Both the position numbers and the translations under genes were made by a program. Source: Pochonia chlamydosporia 170 (taxonomy: Eukaryota > Ascomycota > Sordariomycetes > Hypocreales > Clavicipitaceae). From it: a stretch of 64,000 bases of DNA. The notes under the pieces are model-generated. The model had not been told where the DNA came from. It searched no databases and was given only the letters and a program-made list of their open reading frames with translations. The stretch covers positions 4,464,001-4,528,000 of the forward strand of contig NC_035791.1 in NCBI RefSeq assembly GCF_001653235.2. Reading direction: 5' to 3'. Shown piece by piece: positions 1 to 10,796 of the stretch; position 1 is the first letter of the stretch; each line of letters opens with the position of its first letter.

Positions 1-2
1 TG

Positions 3-503
3 TTTGCGTGGACAAGCCCCAACGAAGGCGAGGCAGAGGAAATCTATGAAGAAATGCTGGATATTCAGACGGAGATTCTGCAGTCGCTGGGGCTTTACTG
101 TCGCGTGCTGGCGATGCCGACGACTGATCTCGGCGCCTCTGCCACGCGGAAGGTCGACATGGAGGCATGGTTCCCCAGTCGACAGAGCATCAATGACGGC
201 TGGGGCGAGTTGACGTCGGCGAGCATGTGTACGGACTATCAGGCACGACGGCTGGCAACACGCACGCGGGTAGGCGGCAAGATTTCCTTCCCGTGGACGT
301 CTAACGGGACGGCGCTGGCGGTGCCGCGTGTCATGGCGGCATTGTTGGAAAACGGGTGGGATGAGGAGACGGGCACGGTGGCAATTCCCGAGGTGCTGCG
401 GCCGTGGATGGATGGACTGGAGAGGATGGGGAGGGTGGGCAGGAGGCGGAATGCGAGGGAGGTGACGTTTAAGCAGACGGATGGTCATGTTGAGGAGGCG
501 TAG
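3..503 (+). CDS. Seryl-tRNA synthetase, organellar type (3' part only)
   Basis: The reading frame is open from the left edge of the window and stops at a TAG at 501-503, so only the last ~166 residues are present. Class II aminoacyl-tRNA synthetases of this family charge tRNA-Ser with serine. The segment reading DMEAWFPSR, then WGELTSASMCTDYQARRL, and the motif 3 stretch NGTALAVPRVMAALLEN followed by IPEVLRPWM, is the conserved catalytic C-terminus of bacterial-type SerRS. The Ser/Cys-Thr-Asp-Tyr-Gln-Ala-Arg-Arg pattern fits the mitochondrial (DIA4-like) enzyme better than the cytosolic one. A short C-terminal tail follows motif 3. It converges on the CorA-like gene with ~185 bp between the two stop codons. 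Compartment is inferred from family resemblance, since the N-terminal targeting region lies outside the window. Confidence 0.9.
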   Translation, partial: FAWTSPNEGEAEEIYEEMLDIQTEILQSLGLYCRVLAMPTTDLGASATRKVDMEAWFPSRQSINDGWGELTSASMCTDYQARRLATRTRVGGKISFPWTSNGTALAVPRVMAALLENGWDEETGTVAIPEVLRPWMDGLERMGRVGRRRNAREVTFKQTDGHVEEA

Positions 504-688
504 GTATGTACGCACGAGATTGTAACACCAGCATCATGAGCATTTGTTCAGCATATTAATAACCAGATTCAATAACCTAGTTGTATTATACTCATATTCA
601 TGTTACTATTCATACATTGCTCCTCCTAAAACGCTACTCCAACCCGTCTCTCACCACCCCCTCAACACCAAAACACCATCACCACAAC

Positions 689-2143
689 CTACAAACCCTT
701 CGTCCTCACCACATCCCCCGGTCTCTGAAACGCCAATCTCGGATCCCTCCTCCACCAATAATACCCACTCATCTTCTTCACCGCACCCCCCCAACCCAAC
801 TCCCCTCTCTTCCACGTCCGTCCCCCCTCCCCATCCGTCCACCTCTGCACCAAATATCTCGCCGCGTCTTCCCACCCTCCTCCCCCATCCTCCGGCAAAC
901 GCAAATCCTCCTCATCAACATCCCCAATCTCAAGCCAAACCTCCACCGTCCTCAACTGATCCGCATAAATCACCAGCACAGCCAGCACGCTCGCCACAAA
1001 GCTCGACACCCAAAATACCCAGAAATTACCCCCCTCCGGCCCATAATCCCCCTCTATAGCCAGAACGCTCGCCACCACCGTCACAGGTAACAGCATCCCC
1101 CCCAGGTACGCTATCCGATCGAGACTCCTGTCGTTGTCGGTGCGTGACGTCTGCGCAAAGGTCTGCCGGCGGCGCATGGCCGCGTCAACAGCCGGTTGAC
1201 GCAGGTGGATTCGCATTTCTAGCCGTGCGATGAGATGTTCCCATGCAGAGGGGCACACTGCGTCCAGCGTACTTCCCTTTCTGGAGAGGTATTTCGCCTC
1301 GTCGAGGTTTTGTTCGAGCGCGGCCATGGCTCGCCAGAGGGACTTTTGCTCCTGGTCGGCGTTGTGGATTTCGAGACGCATCGCGGAGAGGCAGGCTGTC
1401 CAGCGGTCGTGGATCATGTCTGCTAGGATTTCTTCGATGGGGGTGTGTGTCCCTGTGAGGGAGATTAATGTCTCCCAGAGGTCTTCTTCGAAGGAGGACA
1501 TTTCAGTTCGTTGATTCGAGCTGGGGAATGTGTACCCTGTTGCTCCGTATCCAGATGCCACGACAGCATCTTCATGCTTCAACTTGGTTTTTTTGTCGCG
1601 CTTCTCCAGAACGGCATTATGTCCAACCAGGAGGATTGGCACATTCCCGCCTAGCCAGATGCTCATTCTGGAAATCGTCAAAACTTGTCCGTCGCCTGGC
1701 CTGTAAAGCGGTATCTGGTTTCCCCTGGCCGCAACCTCGGGATACTTCCACGTCCACCAACGGGGTCTACGATTGCCTGCCCTTGGTCTATACGGTCTTC
1801 CTAGGACGTGGGCGTCTAGAAACTCGCCATCTACACCAGCCATGTTGGCGAGCGTCTCACGGACAACATCGTCGATGTGGCTAGTTCGCAGGACGAGCAT
1901 CCGGCCGTGTAAGAGGGTCGATTCACCGGCTAGGAGTTCCGTGCGCAGCTCTTCCATACTGGAGAGGATATGTCTATATTGCTGGGCGGAGTGACCTGCC
2001 GACCATTCGAGCACGTAGCCTGGTGATGGGGAGGGTATGCATGGTGATGCCCTGTCTGGACGGGGGGAGAGTTGAGCGCGACGTGGCATTGTTTGGTGCC
2101 GGCGACGACGCTCTGTTGCTATTGATTCGGGAACTGTGGTCAT
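689..2143 (-). CDS. CorA-like (Mg2+ transporter-like) fungal membrane protein
   Basis: A single exon encodes 484 aa. The N-terminal ~340 residues are soluble, Arg/Pro-rich at first and then predicted largely helical with a WKYPEVAARG segment. A helical stretch with many charged residues leads to two hydrophobic helices near residues 365-415 (IAYLGGMLLPVTVVASVLAI and WVFWVSSFVASVLAVLVIYA). This long soluble domain followed by two C-terminal helices is the CorA/ZntB architecture, which in fungi has many divergent members of unknown substrate. The GMN signature expected after the first helix is not evident; the loop reads GDYGPEGGN instead, so metal transport is not assured. The C-terminal tail of ~70 residues is acidic and then Trp/Gly-rich. 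A start further upstream is not open. Family assignment is moderate, and function is inferred only. Confidence 0.7.
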   Translation of the reverse strand: MTTVPESIATERRRRHQTMPRRAQLSPRPDRASPCIPSPSPGYVLEWSAGHSAQQYRHILSSMEELRTELLAGESTLLHGRMLVLRTSHIDDVVRETLANMAGVDGEFLDAHVLGRPYRPRAGNRRPRWWTWKYPEVAARGNQIPLYRPGDGQVLTISRMSIWLGGNVPILLVGHNAVLEKRDKKTKLKHEDAVVASGYGATGYTFPSSNQRTEMSSFEEDLWETLISLTGTHTPIEEILADMIHDRWTACLSAMRLEIHNADQEQKSLWRAMAALEQNLDEAKYLSRKGSTLDAVCPSAWEHLIARLEMRIHLRQPAVDAAMRRRQTFAQTSRTDNDRSLDRIAYLGGMLLPVTVVASVLAIEGDYGPEGGNFWVFWVSSFVASVLAVLVIYADQLRTVEVWLEIGDVDEEDLRLPEDGGGGWEDAARYLVQRWTDGEGGRTWKRGELGWGGAVKKMSGYYWWRRDPRLAFQRPGDVVRTKGL

Positions 2144-3095
2144 AGCTTTGCGAATTGTTGTGGTGATTGTTTACAGATGTTGGAATTGAATATTGTGATT
2201 TTCTGGTTGATGTCTTTCTTGCTGGTACTTACACTGGCGGCACCACGAGGCGAGACAACCCTCCAACGCATGTCATGCGATCATATTCAATTACGGTAAA
2301 CACCTACGTTAATTTACAGAGTTACCTATATGTGATGTAAATGTCTGGAAGGCTACGAGCGAGGTGGGTAGTAGTGGCTTTACATACAAGCTCACATGTC
2401 GTTGAGTTGGGGTCATGTGCGACTTGCACACCACAGATGACCACTTCTGCAGAGTAACAAGGCAGCACTTGCAAGGTGCGACACAATTTGCGCAAGAACA
2501 AAATCCGCACACTCATTTTGTTGGCCATCATACAGAAGAGTAAAAAAAGAACCCCTTGCTCTATTTGAAAAGGTTGGACGTGAAACTTTCATGGCCTAGT
2601 GACTGTATACATCAAACTTTGCTCTTTGCCCGTTCCCTCCCATAAACGCCAGACGAAATCCATAATAATCATGATGAAACGCCGCTTTTCTGTGCAAAAA
2701 CAACACAAAATATAAATGAATCAATCAGAGACGAAATAGTAATAATGAGAAATGCCCTGCCAGCTACGCCACACAAGTTGTATGGTGTTGTTGCCTCAAG
2801 GCTAATGCCAAATGAATGGTCGAGCCGCCAAAAACCACAAATTCGTCCCGTCTTTTGCGTATAATGCATGCTGAAACATCAAATAACGGGCGCGGTACAG
2901 AATCAAGCGCGAGAATGCACATAAAATCCTGTGGGTGCATGTAACACGAAATATCAGCCCCAAAGAAAACACCGCAATCATGTCCACCACATCTTCAAGC
3001 TTAAATTTGAGCAGGTAGGTGAATGGATCGAGAAAATCGTCCCCAGCCTACCATTGCCCAGAATACAGTCGTTTCGAAAAGTATGCTGCTCACTA
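2144..3095 (-). other. Intergenic DNA between nrc-2 and the CorA-like gene
   Basis: About 950 bp lie between the nrc-2 stop and the CorA-like start, both on the minus strand. The stretch should hold the nrc-2 3' untranslated region and the CorA-like promoter. It is more AT-rich than the flanking genes. Short frames here (60-70 codons) show no family resemblance. Confidence 0.5.
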
Positions 3096-5234
3096 CTATG
3101 ATGAAGCGCTTACTTGTTGGCTGGCGGTAGGATGATGGAGAATATGCTGGTGGTCGTCGCCATCGTGATGCAGTGTCACACTGTTGAATTCGCTGAACGG
3201 GTCCTCCAACTCGGCTCCAGGCGTGGCCAGACCGCTGTCCAGTGGTACACCCTTGAGTCTTGAGCCGCTGATATCCACACTTTCGCTCTCCTTTACATTT
3301 CTGAAGTTGATTGTGTCGATTCCCTTGGTGGGATGAGGAACGATGGGCGGCTTCATGTGGCGAATCAAAGCCCACTGAGTTGTGCGGAAGAATGGATGTG
3401 CCTTGATGTCAGATGCACCGGCCCGAGCTCCTAACCTGCGGTTCTCGTCTTTGATCAGGAGCTTTCGAATCAACGATTTGCAGAGACTTGGATATCCAGG
3501 TTAGCAACATCATTTCACATAGGCTGCCGGATCGACATACTTTGAAATTTGAGGCGCCCCAGCGTGATCGGGGAATGGAATGTCTTCACGCAGAATGTTG
3601 GCAAACGTTGCGTTCCTATTCTTCCCTTTGAAAGGCGTTGTGCCATAGAGCATTTCGTAGATGAGAATACCCAATGTCCACCAGTCGACTGCGCTCGTGT
3701 GGCCGGAACCCTTAATAACCTCAGGAGCAATGTACTCCTCTGTGCCAACAAATGAGTTGGTTCGGAAGTTGGCAATGCAAGACCTGGTGTCAATTGTAGG
3801 CAGAGCATCCGTTCGTGCTCCATTTTTGCCGATAATCATGGTGGGCTTGCCACCAGGGTCGGACTGCTTGGACAAGTCAAAGTCTGAAAGCATGATGTGT
3901 CCAGACTGGTGAAGCAAGATGTCTGGGAGCAAAATGTGTTAGTCAGGTACAGTCATAACGATGTTGTCGCTGCCAAGGGGCGTGGAAATTTGCCATACTC
4001 TCAGGTTTCAAATCGCGGTAAATAAAGCCCATCAAGTGAAGGTATTCGAGCGCAGCTGTCACTTCGGCGGCATAGAATCGAGCGTCATCTTCGGGGATAC
4101 ATTTGCCAGGGCGGGTTTGCAAGGCTCGGAAGAACTCTCCACCACTGCAGTATTCCATACATAGGTATAAGTGCTCATCGGACTGGAACGAGTGATATAG
4201 CGTGACAATGAACGGGTGATTGCTCGTGGCAAGAATCTCCTGCTCCGCTAGAGCTCGCTTGATCTTGTTTCGCTTAATCATTTCTTTTTTACTCAAAACT
4301 GATATATCAGATGTGTTAGCAGGTGTAACAGTAGTTTACAAAGTAAGATGGCCAAGCATCTTTGGTTGTTCATACCCTTCATAGCATAGAGTCGGCTGCT
4401 CTTCTTCTCCCTCACCAGGTAGACCTTGCCAACGTCACCCTTTCCGATGAGCTTAATCTTGTCAAAGCTGGCAGGGCTAACTTCGACATTGCGGACCTTG
4501 ATAGAATTGGAGCTGTACGTCCTTCGGAAAGCCAAGGACGTACTAGGGGCTGGCAAGGCCGAGAGAACGTCGTCAGCCGCAATGGCATGGCTATCGCTCT
4601 TGGAGGATTCAGAAGTTGACTGCACAAGACCAATAGAGCCACTCGCCGAATCTTCCATCAGAGGATCCTTTCCAAGCTCTGCCGTGGCAGGTCGCTCGCC
4701 GTTGGGCAGAGCAGGAATAGACTTTGATTCGTCGCTGACAAACAGGCCCTGAGCGTTAGGGGCACTAGCAACCCTCCGCAGACGCCGAGCCAGTTCCTCC
4801 TTGGTTTCGCTGGTGGCCTGGTCGACGGGAGCACCATCAGGGCCGCAGACCTTCAATTCGGGAGTATCAGGGGGACTGGGCGGGACAGAGCCCTCGTTAT
4901 GATGTCGCAGGCCAGGTTGACCCTGGTGGGCAAAGTATGGGTTGGCATGAGCAGTTGGGCTCATGGCTTCTTCGAGTTGATTGCCTTCGCTGGCGACAGT
5001 GTGGGCACGAAGTCGGCCAACAGTGCTGCTGAAGAACTTGGTATGACGAGACGGCTTGGGACTCGATATGTCGGAGGAAGCTGCATTGTTGGCGGCAGAG
5101 GTGACGGAGGCATTATTGGCGGCGGACTTGTCCTTCTCGCTTCCACTGCTGGCGGCGCTGTTCATGCGAAAGAAGTTCCGGAGGCGATGGCTCACCTGCG
5201 CGCCAGAGCCATTTGAGCTCTTGGACGACGGCAT
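3096..5234 (-). CDS. nrc-2: NRC-2/Fpk1-type AGC serine/threonine kinase
   Basis: Four exons (4376-5234, 3999-4298, 3541-3922, 3096-3486) join in frame to 643 aa. The first ~255 residues are Ser/Ala-rich and low-complexity. The kinase domain follows: glycine loop G264-x-G-x-x-G269 with ATP lysine K286, YRDLKPEN with catalytic D382, metal-binding D400 in SDFDLSKQ, then GTEEYIAPE and a long insert between DFD and this motif. DFD in place of DFG plus the insert is the hallmark of the AGC VIII/NRC-2 group. Neurospora nrc-2 represses conidiation, and the yeast relatives Fpk1/Kin82 phosphorylate phospholipid flippases at the plasma membrane. The conserved tail segment ([18 protein letters not shown], then IVPHP) is present. 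Donors are GTATG-type and intron 3 has a CTAAC branch site. The last exon could continue through a further small intron at the GTAAGC near 3112, which would change only the extreme C-terminus. Confidence 0.93.
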
Positions 5235-5672
5235 GGTGGTCGGTGATGGAAGGGTCGTCTGTCTGTCTGTCTCGTCTGACAGTGGCAGGCAATCGAGGGT
5301 TGGTGGTTGACAATGGTCTTTGGATTAGTAAGGAGACGAATCAATCAGTCGAGGCCATGGTCTGATTCGCAATTCAGGGCAGAGAACTGATATGAAAACG
5401 CTGAGTTCGGTGGCCCTATGTGCGACGCGGGGGGAAAAGATGGGGGGACGGGAGAAAGACGATGTGAGTGAAAGGAGTTGGAGGGATGTAAAATGCCCTG
5501 GTGGTGGTGGTAGCAGTAGAGTCTGGTGGTAAGTATTGAGGGTGTGTGGGTGATGGAGAGATCAACGGCGATGGAGATGCGGGAGGGCGAGAGTGAGAGC
5601 GAGAGCGGGCGACGAACAAGCCCAGCGCCATCTACGGAGTACCCAGGTACCTACCCAGAGGAACAGGCAGCA

Positions 5673-5704
5673 CCAGTTGACCAGTCTGGTCTGGTGTCAA
5701 CTGG
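5673..5704. repeat. Inverted repeat, 9-nt arms (CCAGTTGAC/GTCAACTGG)
   Basis: CCAGTTGAC at 5673-5681 is exactly mirrored by GTCAACTGG at 5696-5704, with a 14-nt spacer that itself carries two GTCTGG-like words. It sits ~440 bp upstream of the nrc-2 start codon. A dimeric regulator site or a hairpin is possible, and neither is shown. Confidence 0.6.
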
Positions 5705-6621
5705 GTCGCTAGTACGGTATGGACCTGACTTTCCAGCACAGTAGCTTGGTTCGTTGTGCATGGACCTGGACCACACTTTGAGCATTCATCATCAATCAAT
5801 CAATCCAGGCATCGACAGGTCTGTTCAATTGCCCTTGAATGTTCCGAGACGCACGCAGAAACAAAGAGGTGGGACACTGGCGACTCCCAGACCAGACAGA
5901 GCATTTCATCCAGTTGATGAGAGTTCCGTGTCCCGTTTGCCAGATCCAAGCCAAGCCAAGCCCGACAAGACCAGACCCAGACCCAGACCAAACAGACATG
6001 GACTGAGGCTGAGAGCGAGTCGAAGAGGGTCTGGGGCGACCCATCAAAATCCGTCTCCAACGGACAAGACAATCAACGGAACCATTCACCATGGAACCAT
6101 CAACTCGACCGGCCCTGTCCCCTCGTGGACTAGTCCGAGGCACCAGTGGACCATGAAGCTCAACCTGGTCAAGAAGACCAAGCCACGTTGAACAGAACAA
6201 GGACGAGTCAAACTCGGGGTCGAGCACGTCCGGCACAAACCTACCAGAACCTCACATATTCCATTGTGCAACATATCACACCCACAGCGTCGCTGTAAGA
6301 ATGCTAAATTACATCTGGCTTCTTCGCGAGAGACAGACCTCGCAGTTTACTCCGGTGGCACAGTTGGACGACGGTGCTGCATACCAGACAACGGATCAAT
6401 GATACAACACCTGAGACAATAACGAGAAATGGGTCAATACACTTTGATTGTCTCTGCAATACTGCCTGTCATTTGCCCTTGGCGACTGACGCAACATGAC
6501 AACAGAGACGTTTGTTACGGTGATCAACGGCCATCAATGCCACCGGGTGTCTCCCATGAATAGCGACGACTTGCTGTTTTGTCTCTGACACCTGTTATCC
6601 CTCTCCTAGTACAAGAAGACT

Positions 6622-6650
<29 letters not shown>
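6622..6650. repeat. CCAG tetranucleotide microsatellite
   Basis: Seven uninterrupted CCAG units plus one base form a simple repeat in non-coding DNA. It is a likely length-variable marker with no visible function. Confidence 0.9.
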
Positions 6651-6652
<2 letters not shown>

Positions 6653-8817
6653 TGGCAGAACTTTTTGGCTGTCCTGCTCCGTCCTGCATGGAGAATCTGC
6701 AAGTCGATCCCAACTGATTCATTTGCTTGGGCTATTCCGCCTTACCAAGCATTCGGGATCTGCCTCCCACCTTCAAATGGACCTAATGGCCTGTTCGTCG
6801 ACTCCCTTGGTTGGTTGGCTCTGCCCTGGAAGTGACAGGGCTTGCTGCATGCACGACAAATCCGACAAGGCGTATGAGAACTGATTCTGAAGCTGAACCA
6901 GGCCCAGGCAACAAAGATTGGTTCATGGTGCTGCTTCATATAAATGAAGATACAATGCCTTTGGCCGACAATCCGTGCCTGGCATTCATGTTCACAGGAC
7001 CAGTCAAACATGGTTCTGGTACCAAACCGTTGTCATTGACCGAGTCCGGCTGGACAGTAGGGCCAGCATACCGCGTTCCAGTATCGTGTGAGGTTGATTA
7101 TTTGACCCCATTGAACACCGTATTCAAACCTTCCTTCTCAAATCCCAGGACAAATTCCGGCGGTATAGTCTGGTATATATTCAGTCCCTCCCCCCTTTGC
7201 AATACCAAAGCTACTCCGTGTCCCGTACGGAGTACTTTATTCCCACGACATGACACCTTTAAACCAGCAAATCCAGAATATTTGCGCATTGAAGCGTATG
7301 TGTCCCACCGATCGGACCACTTTTCCCCCACGTTCAGAGCCATCTTATTCCATGGAACTGCCTCCCCGCCGTCCACTAACGACGAGTGTCCGGCGGCGGT
7401 GGCGCGGCTAAATGTCACTCTCGTTGCGTCAGTTGCGGCGTCCCGAGTCCAGTACATCTCTCTGTGCCGTCTAGAGTGAGGGAGAGCATGAATCGCTGGA
7501 CGGCGGCCATCATTTGATGAGGGGTTTCACATTCTAACTGCGAGACACTCCAAAAAGATCATTATGCAGGCGCAATTATGGCTTGCAGATTTACTAATTC
7601 CGCGTAGTTGACGGGGAACAGTCTTGCGACAGCGACAATTTCGGAACAGGTAATTAACTCAAAGGCTAACCAGACTGCGGTCCAAAAGTCGACGACAATG
7701 CCTGGCATCGGAAAGTCTCAACGGGATGATTGCCCACCAAAGTACGGAGTACGGAGTACCAATGTGGGCGCTGGGGGCACTCAACTCCATCCCGCTCGCC
7801 ATTGTCGCCACTGGTACGCGTCCAAGCCTTCATTGCTCTATTCTTTTGTCCATTCGGCGGGAATAACGAACAAGCTCACGGGCTGCATGTGCTTGGTAAG
7901 CTCCGTTTTACCTCCCCCATCGCAGTGGCACCATTGACCTGCCTCCCTGGGAATCGGCTACACCAGTTCGCTGTAGTGCCACGGGCGTCCCAGGGTCTGG
8001 TTGGATGGCTGCAAGCCAAGCCAACATAAAGGGTCTGCTAGCGAGCACGTCCAATGGACCACAGAAGCCGAAGAGAAGACTACCCTGGCAAATCGGAGCG
8101 TCTTTGCTTCGGCTGAGAAATAGAGAACCGCGAAGAAGGTCAACCTTGGCGAATGAGCACCATGAACCTCTCACCCGTTATTCTGTGTAATGATCAATGA
8201 CACATGAACAGGAGAAAGCGACAGCGGGACTGTAATGATGTAATGTGTCGAAGTTTGTCTATTCTAAGCTCTCTGGCCCACCTGTTCCCTGACAGCCAAA
8301 GAGACAGGGAAGCGATTTGTCTCCTAGGTGTATGTACGGAGAAGGGACGCATGGACGCATAATGCCACTCCACTCACAGAGTATTTCAACAGGGGACGAG
8401 GGACTTGCACCGGACAGTTCCGCAAACTTGACCCAAGATCCGTACCCGAAAAGCCACCAGTTGTCTTTTGAGGAACACGCGGCCAAGATGTTGTGTGAAT
8501 CGTCTTATCAGGCCGTTTCAGCAGCAACTGTACACTAGGCTCCTCTGTTGTTACCCCCTTTGCGGCAAGCAGGATGGCAGAATCAACTATCTAACTTCCA
8601 GAGGTGATGCGGATTTTGTATGAGTGTCTTAGCTCTAATTGCTGCTCATGGCGCAAAATTTCCGAGTATCGCGTCAAAGCTCTTATTGCCTCAATGTCAA
8701 GGATCAGTTTCAGGCAGGGCATGCTGTAGGATATTACTCAACAGCATTTTAACATAAACGCAATACGCTGGGACGGCAGCATATGCATGGGTATATTCAT
8801 TGCTTTGGTTTCTCGTA

Positions 8818-9891
8818 TCAGGTCTCCCCTGCCTCGGAAGACTCGGAAGACTCAGATGGCAGATTCTTATCACGCTGAATCAACAACTCTTTAAGCTTCC
8901 GGCGATTTTCCTTCCAGGTTGCAAAGTCTTCTATACTTTGGTCTTTGATCGATGGCGTCACTTGGTGACCTGCCGAGTCCATCAGAAAATCGGGAAGTTC
9001 GTCTGGAGACTTGTCAGGCATCTCAACGTCTGTGCCTCTGGTGTTGCTCGGTCCATCACCTATGTGCCACTGAAAAGGAACTAGGTGGGCTTCTTCCAAG
9101 TGAGAGAACCATTGACGCACATCAGTGCAGCCATCTAGTTTGCACTGCCCCCAGTGACAAGACCACTTGCCGTGTATCTCATGAACGACACGAATATGCC
9201 TTCGCAGGGTATCAAGGTTATGTAACTCGGCCTTGCAGCCACTCCACTCGCATAAAAAGTTCACAAAACGCGGTTTCGCCTTGTAGTAAAGCTCCTTGGG
9301 CGGTGGTGAGATTGGTCTTGGTGGCCGCCCTGGTCTGCGGCCAAACCCTGGAAGTGGTGCTTTGACGCGAGGCTGGCGAGGGGATCGAGCTGTCTTCCAC
9401 CTTGGAGGAGTATTGCCGCGCATGGCGGCATATGACATGCCAGGTTTCCATCCTTTTGGGCGTCCTCGGCTGTAAGACGGCGTTGATCTTGAAGAAGTAG
9501 GCGGCGTAGCGCTGCTAGGTTGGGCGGCTTGTTGCGCAAAAGACTGCGCCAGGAGACGTACACCTGTCTTTTCATTCCTGGGGGAATCCAAAATATTTGG
9601 TACAGTGCTGGCAGAGTTGGGGGTCGTGGACGCCTTTCCTGGCGACGGTGAGCCGGCAAAGACTACGGCGATTCTGGACGGTTGAGGAGGCGGGTGGACG
9701 GTTCCGCCTGTATTCTGCTCCCTATGCGCGTGAAGGGCTTCACGCTTCCAGTAGTGTTCTATATTCGTTTGGCGAGAAGGACTAGGTTTGTTATCGTTGG
9801 ATTGTTCACGTCTCTCGCCAAATTTTGTCCAGATGGGCTTTTTTGCGTCTGGGAGCATAGCAGGTGATGGGTTCTGGTTCTGGTTGTTCAT
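8818..9891 (-). CDS. C2H2 zinc finger protein with AT-hook-like motifs
   Basis: A single exon encodes 357 aa. The first 200 residues are Pro/Ser/Arg-rich with AT-hook-like cores RGRPKG (~142-147) and GRRPGRPPRP (~184-193), which in other proteins grip the minor groove of AT-rich DNA. Two consecutive zinc fingers follow: C214-x4-C219-x12-H232-x4-H237 and C245-x4-C250-x13-H264-x4-H269. The tail is acidic (DKSPDELPDF) and ends in a charged helix and a Ser/Glu cluster. The domain set suggests a nuclear DNA-binding regulator, but I recognise no characterised orthologue and do not know its targets. It is divergent from the SDR gene across ~900 bp that probably contains both promoters. The ATG at 9889-9891 is the first methionine of the frame. 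Confidence 0.8.
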   Translation of the reverse strand: MNNQNQNPSPAMLPDAKKPIWTKFGERREQSNDNKPSPSRQTNIEHYWKREALHAHREQNTGGTVHPPPQPSRIAVVFAGSPSPGKASTTPNSASTVPNILDSPRNEKTGVRLLAQSFAQQAAQPSSATPPTSSRSTPSYSRGRPKGWKPGMSYAAMRGNTPPRWKTARSPRQPRVKAPLPGFGRRPGRPPRPISPPPKELYYKAKPRFVNFLCEWSGCKAELHNLDTLRRHIRVVHEIHGKWSCHWGQCKLDGCTDVRQWFSHLEEAHLVPFQWHIGDGPSNTRGTDVEMPDKSPDELPDFLMDSAGHQVTPSIKDQSIEDFATWKENRRKLKELLIQRDKNLPSESSESSEAGET

Positions 9892-10796
9892 GATGGGCGA
9901 AGCCCGCGACCAGAGGGCGTTTGCAATGAAGGAGGCAAAATCGACTTAAGGAGGGTGAAGAGTTATCGATACATTGTAATGACCACGTATTTAGAGAGTC
10001 GTAGGGCGCTGTGAGTTTGAGAAATTGATGACGTCGGCAGATGTCAAGATGTTGGCGGATGGAGGTTGATTGCTCACGACTTTGATGTTGGAGGACTGAC
10101 ACTTCTGAAGATCAGCCAATCGGGTCCATCAGAGTTAACTGGCATCAATCGATCAATGGGTCGCTGGGTCTCCACTGGAGCAGCTCCAGCTTCGGCGACA
10201 GCTCCAAGCTTGGCGCTGGAACAGACATTGACCGGAAACCAGAACAATCTGGACATGTCAATGCATCCCTCACATCTACACAGATAATAGATATCAATAT
10301 TCTTTAGCCAACTGCCATCTCAAACGGGTGTAATCACAAGTTGATAACCTGCCGCGCTACTGGAAACAATTGATGTCACTTACCATCTCACTGCACCACT
10401 TGCCCATACATTCCGTCATTCCACTCACTCACTCACTCATAGCAACATCCTCATATCCCAAATACATGACAACACCTCATCATCCCATCCATTCACATCT
10501 TTCCAACCCCCATCTCACCATTCCCTCACCTATCACCTAATCCTCCACCACGCCATCATATTTGAAATCAACCCGACACCCACATGCACGCCAACCGCCA
10601 GCCCTCCCTCCGCTTCTCACCTGCTTTCTAATCAACACCCATTGCGTCAGTACTAACGCAGTTGAGCAATACTCAATCACCCGAACTCCGACAACCCAAC
10701 GTATATAGCTCCCTCATCCCGCCCTCTTAAAACCAAAATACAACGTATTCCCAATCCCATCAAAATCATCGTAAATAACTTCCACGTAAAGAAAAA
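9892..10796. other. Divergent promoter region (C2H2 gene / SDR gene)
   Basis: About 900 bp separate two divergent start codons. The half next to the SDR gene is a strongly C/T-rich plus strand (CTCACT repeats near 10425-10440), as is common just upstream of fungal transcription starts. No gene or RNA is visible. Confidence 0.6.

Larger units (their letters stand above)
5235..8817. other. Gene-free leader and intergenic DNA
   Basis: This stretch of 3.6 kb lies between the start of nrc-2 and the stop of the C2H2 protein. The part next to nrc-2 is CT/GA-rich and probably a long 5' leader. I see no supportable gene. The longest frame (6811-7479, plus) starts with TTG, has no domain and biased composition. 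It holds an inverted repeat at 5673-5704, a CCAG tetranucleotide array at 6622-6650 and four perfect TACGGAGTAC words. Confidence 0.6.

Noticed and set aside
544..1090. Two Pro/Ser-rich plus-strand frames
   Set aside because: They are antisense to the CorA-like gene, whose reverse complement is C-rich; composition explains the frames.
3001..3375. Alternative frame at the nrc-2 3' end
   Set aside because: It is out of frame with the conserved kinase tail; at most it hints at a small last intron.
6811..7479. 222-codon plus-strand frame
   Set aside because: It starts with TTG, shows no domain, has overlapping opposite-strand frames and sits in repeat-bearing intergenic DNA.
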